Shown piece after piece: positions 1 to 6,300 of a stretch of 9,679 bases of DNA. Position 1 is the stretch's first letter. Each line of letters starts with the position of its first letter. The notes beneath the pieces were generated by a model. That model was not told the DNA's origin, ran no database searches, and saw nothing but the letters and a program-made list of their open reading frames with translations. The DNA comes from JABIBT01 sp964481835 (GTDB lineage: Archaea > Nanobdellota > Nanobdellia > SCGC-AAA011-G17 > PNOQ01), in the NCBI GenBank assembly GCA_964481835.1, contig CAYZTT010000017.1, forward strand, positions 1-9,679, written 5' to 3'. A program made the translations under genes and the position numbers.

Positions 1-48
1 GAAGAAATAATTTTTTTGATTCAAATAGCTCCCGCTAACTTAACAATG

Positions 49-77
49 CACTATTTTCGTAAGCTTTATAAATAGTG
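49..77. repeat. 8-bp inverted repeat overlapping the TATA box of the first PIN-like gene
   Basis: CACTATTT (49-56) and AAATAGTG (70-77) are perfect inverted repeats separated by 13 bases. The right arm overlaps the end of the TATA box at 65-72. The position would suit a repressor or activator operator, but arms this short and AT-rich can arise by chance, and part of the right arm is TATA consensus anyway. Confidence 0.3.
65..72 (+). promoter_or_regulatory. archaeal TATA box for the PIN-like gene pair
   Basis: TTTATAAA lies within CTTTATAAATAG. Placing the box at about -30 to -23 predicts a transcript start near 95, only about 6 bases before the ATG at 101, so the mRNA would be nearly leaderless. 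No Shine-Dalgarno sequence precedes the ATG, which agrees. The same CTTTWWAAATAG-like string recurs before other genes of this window. Confidence 0.6.
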
Positions 78-100
78 TATAAATCTCAAACCTACGAAAG

Positions 101-934
101 ATGGAAGCTAGTAGAAAAACTCAAGGCAGAAGCGAAGAAGAAGCAGAATTTAATGGGATAAAAACCCTTAAGGAATTGCTTTCTAGAGAGGGAGAAATTG
201 CCATTATAGATTTATGCGCACTTATCCCCCAAGAATCCGATTTAGCCACAAATAGTGGTTTACTCTACGTTGGAGGGAATAGCCCCTACAAAGCAGAAAC
301 AGAGGCCGAGAGATTTAAACTAGAAATGGCCTATACTTTAGAAGTACAAAGGGCGCTATTCGCCCATCCAGAAAGGTTAGATAGAGATGTCGCAAAAGTA
401 TGTTCTAGTCAAGAAATGGTAGAACGATATAGGGATATGACAATAGCAGATCTAAGATCTAGAGCCCGCAAAATCAAGGATCCAAGTGCAAGAGGGGAAT
501 TGGAAAGCTTACTAAAGGTTCATCAAAAATCACTAAAATTCTTACAAAAAAGGCAATATAATCTGGAACTAGTGGAAGGATTCAGGGAGTTCCTAAAGCA
601 ACCAGAACTTACAGGAGAGCCGGGTGGAGATCAAAACTCTTATGACCCCAGAAATATCCCCCGGATATCGGATTCCAGTTTATCTTTGATCGAGACCGCT
701 TTTACATCCGCAGAGCCAGCAAACATAGTTACAAGGGATAGGACCGTATTGAAAGTATTTGCAAATGCAGCCCGACTTTGGACTGGTCAAAACATGGCGT
801 GGGCAGAACATATTTCCCTCCCAGAAGATGTTGATGCATTAATGGAGTCTACAGATGCAAGATTATTCTACCTAGATCCAAAGAAATCCAACGGAGGATA
901 CGGCTTAGACGTTGTTTTCATTGGAGGAATCTGA
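101..934 (+). CDS. PIN-like domain protein, first of a coupled pair (277 aa)
   Basis: Probable RNase-like protein of the PIN fold, recognised by pattern only. A hydrophobic strand ending in Asp is seen in IAIIDLCAL (D37). A conserved Glu occurs in a helix (E75), and an Asp starts a helix in ISDSSLSLIETA (D191). A strand-turn motif of the (T/S)xD type is present in ANIVTRDRTVL (D213). This D-E-D-D order is that of the metal-binding quartet of PIN nucleases. VapC toxins are about 130 residues; here a charged, helical stretch of about 110 residues separates E75 and D191, and about 60 residues follow D213. The next gene shares this layout and local similarity, so the two are probably old paralogs. 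No signal peptide or membrane segment is seen, so the protein should be cytoplasmic. ATG 101 fits the TATA box spacing. The stop codon overlaps the translation start region of the next gene. Substrate unknown; the PIN assignment is an inference. Confidence 0.55.
   Translation: MEASRKTQGRSEEEAEFNGIKTLKELLSREGEIAIIDLCALIPQESDLATNSGLLYVGGNSPYKAETEAERFKLEMAYTLEVQRALFAHPERLDRDVAKVCSSQEMVERYRDMTIADLRSRARKIKDPSARGELESLLKVHQKSLKFLQKRQYNLELVEGFREFLKQPELTGEPGGDQNSYDPRNIPRISDSSLSLIETAFTSAEPANIVTRDRTVLKVFANAARLWTGQNMAWAEHISLPEDVDALMESTDARLFYLDPKKSNGGYGLDVVFIGGI
923..928 (+). promoter_or_regulatory. Shine-Dalgarno site GGAGGA deciding the GTG start of the second PIN-like gene
   Basis: GGAGGA lies inside the last codons of the first gene and 7 bases before GTG 936. 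The TTG at 912, which would give a protein 8 residues longer, has no such site at a useful distance. The arrangement points to translational coupling: the upstream stop TGA (932-934) is one base before the GTG. Confidence 0.7.
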
Positions 935-935
935 A

Positions 936-1877
936 GTGTCCTCAACAATACTATTAGAAGATCTAGCAGAAATTTCAGACCAAGTAATTCTAGACAATTG
1001 TGTACAAGATTATGCAAGAAGAGATAATACCCGATGGAGATATAGGGATGACTCCGGAAGAGAGATCGTTTACCCTCATCCACACGATGGACTTGGAGAA
1101 GCAATTGGAAAAGCACAAACTTTCGGAGAATTAAGGGCCCCACTCTTAAAGGGAGAATTAAAATATGCAAGGAATCTCCAGAGAATTATTGCAGCAAATC
1201 CAAATATTTGGGCCCCCAAATTGTGTTGGGGAGAATATGGGAGATTTGTAAGGCATCTCGAGGATGTATTCAAATACATAAAAGAGAGGAGCTCAAGAAA
1301 ATCAGGAAGAAAAGAGGCAGATTTCAGGGCCCTTATTGACGCCCACAAATCAATTCGAGGCGCCTTAAGAAAGAAAGGGAATCTCCCCGACTCAGAAGGC
1401 GAGATAAGAAGATTCCTTATTGAAAATGGATTACATAGACCAAGAAATTCAAGAACACAAAAAGTTAGAAATCCAATAGCAGAAGAGGTTTCAGAATCAG
1501 ATGCACAATTAGTATCCACTGCCCTCTCATATAGTGTAGATTCTTCTCCAGATCTGATTCATAATCCAAGACAAATCTCCATAATCTCCTACGATTTAGA
1601 TACCATAAATTTATTAGAGAATTTTGGAATAACTTTTAATCATGGGTGGATGGCCTTGCCTACGGATGTGCAAGAGCTGCCCATAAACTGGGGTGAAAGG
1701 GAGACTATAACCATAGACCCCGAATTGGCCCAACTTCAATTTGTTAAACCTGTAAAAGTATATTTTTTAAATTTAGAGGCCTCAGATATCCCTAAAAAAC
1801 AACTAAGGCTCACCGAAAAAGGGGAATTTAAAATTAGATCAAGATTCCGTTCAACACAGCTTCCTGCCCAGGCCTAG
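936..1877 (+). CDS. PIN-like domain protein, second of a coupled pair (313 aa)
   Basis: Second PIN-like protein, probably a divergent paralog of the upstream one. Numbered from GTG 936, the quartet candidates are D20 (QVILDNCVQD), E74 (KGELKYARNLQR), D189 (SESDAQLVSTAL) and D220/D222 (ISIISYDLDTINLL). The paralogy shows in two stretches. One has E, then Y three residues on, then QR, then P, around E75 of the first protein and E74 here. The other is an L..xHxKS...L.K..NL...E..R.FL pattern near residues 132-161. The central insertion is again about 115 residues and helical. A C-terminal extension of about 90 residues ends in a basic tail (KIRSRFRS). The start is GTG 936 because of the SD site; TTG 912 would add 8 residues. 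The last 44 bases overlap the convergent S8e gene. Cytoplasmic by composition. Target unknown; no antitoxin-like small gene lies alongside, which argues against an ordinary VapBC system. Confidence 0.55.
   Translation: MSSTILLEDLAEISDQVILDNCVQDYARRDNTRWRYRDDSGREIVYPHPHDGLGEAIGKAQTFGELRAPLLKGELKYARNLQRIIAANPNIWAPKLCWGEYGRFVRHLEDVFKYIKERSSRKSGRKEADFRALIDAHKSIRGALRKKGNLPDSEGEIRRFLIENGLHRPRNSRTQKVRNPIAEEVSESDAQLVSTALSYSVDSSPDLIHNPRQISIISYDLDTINLLENFGITFNHGWMALPTDVQELPINWGERETITIDPELAQLQFVKPVKVYFLNLEASDIPKKQLRLTEKGEFKIRSRFRSTQLPAQA
1816..1820 (-). terminator. oligo-T possible transcription terminator of S8e
   Basis: On the minus strand, five T residues after CCCC lie 13 bases past the S8e stop codon. 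Archaeal termination often occurs at such T runs without a hairpin. It sits inside the second PIN-like gene, so it is only a candidate. Confidence 0.3.
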
Positions 1878-2208
1878 AAGTTATTTTTGCCTTCCCTAAA
1901 GAAGTTTCAACAACAGTCCCTTTAGTTAAAATATTTCTTCTAACATAATGTCTATTAGCAGGATTCTCAACTACATTCTTAATCTCAGTTTTCTCATATT
2001 TCTTAGATTTCGGATTAAAAACATTAAGTAATTTATCAGAATAAAGGATTTCTTTCTTTCCGCCACCACGTCCTCTTAAATTTTTTACTTTTCTCTCTCC
2101 AACCTTAGATAACGTAGGGTCTCTCCCCATCAAAGCAAATTTCTTCTTTCTAAAATTAACATATCTAGATCCAGAAACTTTCCTTCTTGGTCTTTCTTGC
2201 GATTTCAT
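1834..2208 (-). CDS. rps8e: 30S ribosomal protein S8e
   Basis: Small-subunit ribosomal protein of archaea and eukaryotes (eS8), absent from bacteria, here at its usual archaeal length (124 aa). The family signature is clear: a basic N-terminus, then FALMGRDPTLSKVGERK (about 24-40), then VVENPANRHYVRRNILTKG (79-97), and a C-terminal LGKAKITSRPGQEAVLNG. ATG at 2208 is supported by a TATA box placed so that transcription would start within about 2 bases of the codon, giving a leaderless mRNA. The 3' end overlaps the second PIN-like gene by 44 bases in the convergent direction; the overlapped codons encode the conserved SRPGQ..LNGILI tail, so S8e, not the neighbour, should constrain that sequence. 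The gene upstream on the same strand ends 42 bases before this ATG, so read-through from it is also possible. Confidence 0.97.
   Translation of the reverse strand: MKSQERPRRKVSGSRYVNFRKKKFALMGRDPTLSKVGERKVKNLRGRGGGKKEILYSDKLLNVFNPKSKKYEKTEIKNVVENPANRHYVRRNILTKGTVVETSLGKAKITSRPGQEAVLNGILI
1884..1888 (+). terminator. oligo-T possible terminator of the PIN-like gene pair
   Basis: TTTTT begins 7 bases after the TAG stop (1875-1877) of the second PIN-like gene, antisense to S8e. It is a plausible archaeal oligo-T terminator, but T runs are frequent in this AT-rich DNA. Confidence 0.3.
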
Positions 2209-2232
2209 AATAAGAATTGGGTAAAATAACTC

Positions 2233-2240
2233 TTTAAATA
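2233..2240 (-). promoter_or_regulatory. archaeal TATA box for S8e
   Basis: On the minus strand the sequence reads CTATTTAAAG. With the box at -30 to -23 the predicted start is near 2210, about 2 bases before the ATG (2208). This predicts a leaderless transcript for the ribosomal protein gene. Confidence 0.55.
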
Positions 2241-2250
2241 GTTTTTGCTT

Positions 2251-2724
2251 TTAACTTCTCTTCAAAGAAGGAAAATATTCTTTTATAGACCCATATGCTG
2301 CTGCTCCCCAGAAGATATATTGATCAATCTTACCATGGGCTTTATCTAAAAAGTTCGAAACACCAGTACTTACATGCCTAATGGTTTCAGAATGTGCAAC
2401 ATCCCCGGTAACTAAAACCGCTCCAACCCCCATACAAAGACCCTTAACTAAAGAGTCTAAAGCATCAGAACCAAAATGATCAATCGGTTTTCCATCAGAA
2501 TCGTTCTTATCCCCTTTAGCAACATTGCCAATAAATTTATTCGCTAAAACCGGAGCTGCAATATCTTTCCCTATTTCAACAGCATCTCGTACTGCAAGCC
2601 AATGGGTTTCTGTGGTAGGAAGTGCTTCTTGAATTCCTTCCAACCCAAGATAGGTTACAGTAGGTATTGCAACAGCAATTGCAGTCCTTATTCCAGTTCT
2701 TTTCAAATCTTTTGGTAATTTCAT
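2251..2724 (-). CDS. small Gly/Ala-rich hypothetical protein, possibly membrane-associated (157 aa)
   Basis: I do not recognise this protein. A basic N-terminus (K2, K5, K8, R9) precedes a moderately hydrophobic stretch at about 11-29 (IRTAIAVAIPTVTYLGL). A second such stretch lies at about 92-108 (LVKGLCMGVGAVLVTG) and a shorter one at about 136-147 (YIFWGAAAYGSI), rich in small residues. This could be two or three weak membrane helices with a soluble, charged loop between about 40 and 90 (KGDKNDSDGKP at 70-80). No catalytic motif is visible. ATG 2724 is the first codon after a good TATA box (leader about 9 bases) and no Shine-Dalgarno site is seen. It lies 42 bases upstream of S8e on the same strand and diverges from LSm. 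Gene-like codon use and its own promoter make it a real gene; its function is unknown. Confidence 0.75.
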   Translation of the reverse strand: MKLPKDLKRTGIRTAIAVAIPTVTYLGLEGIQEALPTTETHWLAVRDAVEIGKDIAAPVLANKFIGNVAKGDKNDSDGKPIDHFGSDALDSLVKGLCMGVGAVLVTGDVAHSETIRHVSTGVSNFLDKAHGKIDQYIFWGAAAYGSIKEYFPSLKRS

Positions 2725-2755
2725 TTTTATTACTACTAGGAGGGAAGTACAACTA

Positions 2756-2763
2756 TTTATAAA
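2756..2763 (-). promoter_or_regulatory. archaeal TATA box for the small hypothetical protein
   Basis: The minus strand reads GTTTTATAAATAG. The predicted start is near 2733, giving a leader of about 9 bases before ATG 2724. It faces away from the LSm promoter in the same intergenic region. Confidence 0.55.
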
Positions 2764-2829
2764 ACTTTCCCTTCTCTCAAATTAACGACACAGCAACTCT
2801 AAAACAGCTTAATTTAATTCCGATAACTT

Positions 2830-2837
2830 TTTAAATA
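2830..2837 (+). promoter_or_regulatory. archaeal TATA box for the LSm-L37e operon
   Basis: TTTAAATA lies within CTTTTTAAATAG. The predicted start is near 2860, leaving a leader of about 20 bases that contains a Shine-Dalgarno-like GGGGGA (2868-2873) 6 bases before ATG 2880. Unlike the other promoters here, this one gives a leadered mRNA. Confidence 0.6.
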
Positions 2838-2879
2838 GCATGGAGCCAATACTTTACATAACCTTAAGGGGGATACACA

Positions 2880-3110
2880 ATGGAAACAGATAGACCACTA
2901 GATGCATTAAACAGAGCAAGAGGTTCAAGAGTAATAGTTGAACTAAAAAACGGAAAACAATTAATCGGAAAACTAAAAGCATTCGACATACACATTAACA
3001 CTGTATTAGAAGAGGCTGAAGAAAGGGTTAACGGAGAGGTAACAAGAAAGCTTGGAAACCTATTCCTAAGAGGAGATACAATCATATTAATATCGCCACA
3101 AAATGACTAA
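2880..3110 (+). CDS. archaeal Sm-like (LSm) RNA-binding protein
   Basis: Sm-like archaeal protein of 76 aa, the normal size. The family forms heptameric (or hexameric) rings that bind U-rich RNA. The Sm1 motif spans about 13-46, with GSRVIVELKNGKQLIGKL and the FDIHINTVLEEA signature (D36, H38, N40 at the usual uridine-binding loop). The Sm2 motif is at about 58-72, LGNLFLRGDTIILIS, with the diagnostic RGD (64-66). The ATG has GGGGGA 6 bases upstream, and the frame upstream is closed by TAA. The stop codon overlaps the L37e start by 8 bases, the LSm-L37e pairing known from many archaea, so the two are cotranscribed and probably translationally coupled. Confidence 0.96.
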   Translation: METDRPLDALNRARGSRVIVELKNGKQLIGKLKAFDIHINTVLEEAEERVNGEVTRKLGNLFLRGDTIILISPQND

Positions 3111-3273
3111 AGGAACCCCCTCCATGGGGAAGAAATCAGGAAAGAGAACTACTATGAGATGCCGTAGATGTGGCAAACTCTCATATCATAAAATAAAGCA
3201 TAAATGTGCTAGTTGCGGTTATGGAGAAACTGCAAAACTAAGAAAATATACTTGGCAAAACCAAAAGAAATAA
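3103..3273 (+). CDS. rpl37e: 50S ribosomal protein L37e
   Basis: Large-subunit ribosomal protein (eL37) of archaea and eukaryotes, 56 aa, the family's usual short length. A zinc ribbon is formed by C20, C23, C35 and C38 (RCRRCG ... KCASCGYG), followed by the conserved LRKYTWQNQKK tail. ATG 3103 is chosen over ATG 3124 because it restores the family's N-terminal GTPSxGK motif (MTKGTPSMGKKS). It overlaps the LSm stop as ATGACTAA (3103-3110). No Shine-Dalgarno site precedes it at a useful distance, so translation probably depends on ribosomes finishing LSm. The stop at 3271-3273 directly abuts the TATA box of the tRNA gene. Confidence 0.95.
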   Translation: MTKGTPSMGKKSGKRTTMRCRRCGKLSYHKIKHKCASCGYGETAKLRKYTWQNQKK

Positions 3274-3274
3274 C

Positions 3275-3286
3275 TTTTTAAATAAA
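3275..3286 (+). promoter_or_regulatory. TATA box of tRNA-Leu
   Basis: TTTTTAAATAAA starts two bases after the L37e stop codon. Taking TTTAAATA (3277-3284) as -30 to -23 places transcription start at about 3307, next to the first base of the mature tRNA (3308). The T run may also help end the LSm-L37e transcript. Confidence 0.55.
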
Positions 3287-3307
3287 CTTCTACTAGATTT
3301 TTATCAG

Positions 3308-3391
3308 GCAGGGATGCCGGAGTGGTCAAACGGGCATGGCTTAGGACCATGTGGCTTAGTGCCTACGCAGGTTCGAGTCCTGCTCCCTGCA
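3308..3391 (+). tRNA. tRNA-Leu (anticodon UAG)
   Basis: A class II tRNA of 84 bases with complete cloverleaf. The acceptor stem is GCAGGGA (3308-3314) with TCCCTGC (3384-3390) and discriminator A3391. The D stem is CCG (3317-3319) with CGG (3331-3333). The anticodon stem is CATGG (3335-3339) with CCATG (3347-3351), loop CTTAGGA, anticodon TAG at 3342-3344 reading CUN leucine codons. The long variable arm has stem GGC (3353-3355) with GCC (3361-3363). The T stem is GCAGG with CCTGC around TTCGAGT (3367-3383). CCA is not encoded, and there is no intron. The gene ends 8 bases before the stop of the convergent giant gene. Confidence 0.97.
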
Positions 3392-3399
3392 TAATAATT

Positions 3400-6300
3400 T
3401 TAAACAGAAATACAAATACCTAAAATATTATCCCAACGACAATCAAAGGATCCTAAAGCAGTACAACTGGCCCCACCAGGATTATCGCCACATTTTCTAC
3501 TATCCTTAATATCCTCACAGCCCCCAAGGTCCATACAACTATAGCACTTATCTGAAAAGAATCCATCATGGACAAAACAATCATCCCTATTACTACACTC
3601 TAAAAGGTCTGTGATATATTCACAATCTGAAGAAGTAGATACACATGCGCCGGCCTGCCATACACATCCAAACCCATATTTCGAAGAAGCCCCGCTACAT
3701 TCCGCTTGCACAAGAAGATCTGTACAAGAACTAATTACAGGAGCATTTCCTACATCATAACAATCCGCATTGACCCAAACACACCCTCCATGATTTACAC
3801 ACTCTTCTTGGCTGAAGGATAAGTCAGTACATTCATACTCAATAGGATCATCATTAGGCTCTTCAAATGGAATACATTTATCTTGATCCCACATACAAAC
3901 AAATCCCCCATCATAAGCCAAACATTCATCTCTTTTATCAAAAACATAGCAAGGATCAATTCCAATTGTGCCTGCATTATCTAACAAAACATTATAGACA
4001 GTATTAATCTGCTCAACATAATCTTGATGCCCAATATCCTCGCCACATCCCCATCCAACATATCCTCTCAACGCGGCATCCCAAGCTCTATAAGAAGCAT
4101 ATTTTGTAGCCAGGTCCGGATCTTTACAACAACCCTTACAACTATCGCCAAGAAGATAATCATAACTTAATCCAGAATAATATTTAGAGTATTTATATTT
4201 CAATATCTTGATTCCACAAGCAATATTTTTCTCCGCATCGTTTTTTATCTCATCAAAATTTTCAATTCCATCCTTGCCCTTGCATACATCATTAAAAGTT
4301 CCTTCCGTGATTTGCATCAATCCCTGCGCCCCTGCAGTCGAAGGAGGACCAGTTTGCTTACAACTGCTCTCTTGCATCATTTGAGCCAGAATCAAAACTG
4401 GATCTGCACCATACTTCTGAGAATATTCTTCAATCCAAATTGCATACCGCTCCATATCTTCTGGAGAGCATAATTTATCTGTAGCGCCATTATTAATTAT
4501 ATTCAAAGAAGCAAATTTCATTAAAGAAGCAAGATCTAATGATTTCCCAGTTACAAACCCGCACTCCTCCATCATCCCTGAACTAAATGCCGCATAATCC
4601 ATCCTTAAAAATTCGTCTACAGGGATAAATTTCTCCCTTTCTCCAACTGTGATTCTAATCCCTTCGAATCTCGGCCGGATACCCCCTTCATCCTTCCTAT
4701 AATATCCCTCTAATTCAATCTCTTTGAACAATTTTATCAATCCATCATGATAGTCTGAAGAAATTTTCCCGGGTGTAAGATAAACATTTGGAGCCTGATC
4801 AATGACCCTTTCCCCATCCATCACCCTATCCAGCCATTTCCTTTCCCGTTTAGTCCATTTGGATCTATCCCAATCATAAATAATATCATCGACACCTTTA
4901 TCTATAACAAAGTTAATCGTTACCTCATCCCTACAGATCTCGGTGTCAACATCCCTGAAATATCCAATATAATTTTTTTTCACTTCTTGTGCCTTCTCTT
5001 CCTCGGTAACTGCTTCAATAGATCTACCAAACGCAGTAAATATCTGGCCAAGCATATTATGGGCTTCAATCAAAATAACTGCATTGTCTGCAGTATTATC
5101 TGCAATTTGCCTATAGTACGCAGTATTAATAATCAATCTATCAATATCTTTCTTCTGGATATTTTCTAAAACCATTCTACCATAATTTTCCATGTCGCCA
5201 AGAACTTGGGCTTCATTGGCCGCATAAGCCGCCCTGACAGATTCATTCAAATTAGCCTGATTCAACTGAGCAAACACAGTTCCATTTCTCTGCAGATCAT
5301 TAATCTGAACTGTATTGGAGTCCACATAACACCCAACATCCTCGCTACCACAATGTCCAACCCGGCTCCACCGCAATCCCTCTCCATCCGGATCATAACT
5401 AGAACAAACCCTGGTAATGCCAGTTTCAACTAGACCATAATCGTTAGGCAACGTCAAGCTTCCCAATCCTGGACCCAACGTTGGGCTATCCGGCATACAC
5501 TCTTCTTGGCTATCAATAACTCTATTCATTTCATCTTCAACCATAAGGTCATTCAAATAATTAGTAGAAAATGCACTGCTTACTTTTCCAAATCCACAGC
5601 TAACCTTATTATTTACATTAATGCACATCTGGGTATATCCTGTGTCTGCAGTAATTGTCCCACTCTTATCTACATACTCTCCTCGTTTAATGTATCCATT
5701 GCCTCCAGATGTACCCCTTTCAACATTGGTTACAACAAGATCCCTCCTCCCCGGGCCTTTCAAATATACATAATAATGTGCATCCTCGTCCCTTCCAGCA
5801 TAAATGTGATAATAAACTCTATAGACTGATTTCCCATTCTCAACAGCAGAATAAGGAGATTCATCAAACCATCCCGTAAACTGGTATGGACTACTTGGTT
5901 CCAAAAGCTCCCCGATAAAGTCTCCAGCGCCAGGAGCCTTTCCATAAATTGCAGCCTTACAAACCTCGCTTCCAAACTCTCCAAGACTTCTTGCTTGATA
6001 AGAAGCAAATGCACTGCTTGCATATGTACTTGTAAAGAAACTTACACTATCCTTAACATGATTCCAACTCTCTTTCCAATCTAAGTATTCTCCCCCGCCA
6101 CTACTCCTCCCAAATATTCTCTCCGTAATTAAGTCTGCAATATTTCCTAGGCTCCCAAAGATGGCCAAACTCTCTCTCCATAAAATCTCACACATGTAAA
6201 CACTTCGAATAGTATTACATATTCCTACACTCTCTCCTGTGGCCTTGGCTTTCTGCAAACAATCCTCAAAACCTTCAAACTTTGTCTTAATATTATCTAA

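Noticed and set aside
11..17. T7 run as terminator of an upstream gene
   Set aside because: The gene that would end there is not in the window, and T runs are common in this DNA, so it cannot be supported.
868..1519. Minus-strand open frames of 100 and 147 codons across the PIN-like genes
   Set aside because: They are antisense to the well-supported coupled genes, with no promoter or ribosome site and compositions typical of reverse shadows.
101..1877. VapBC toxin-antitoxin module
   Set aside because: Neither protein has toxin size, neither is a small DNA-binding antitoxin, and both appear to be related to each other.
2864..3085. Minus-strand 73-codon frame
   Set aside because: Antisense to the certain LSm gene.
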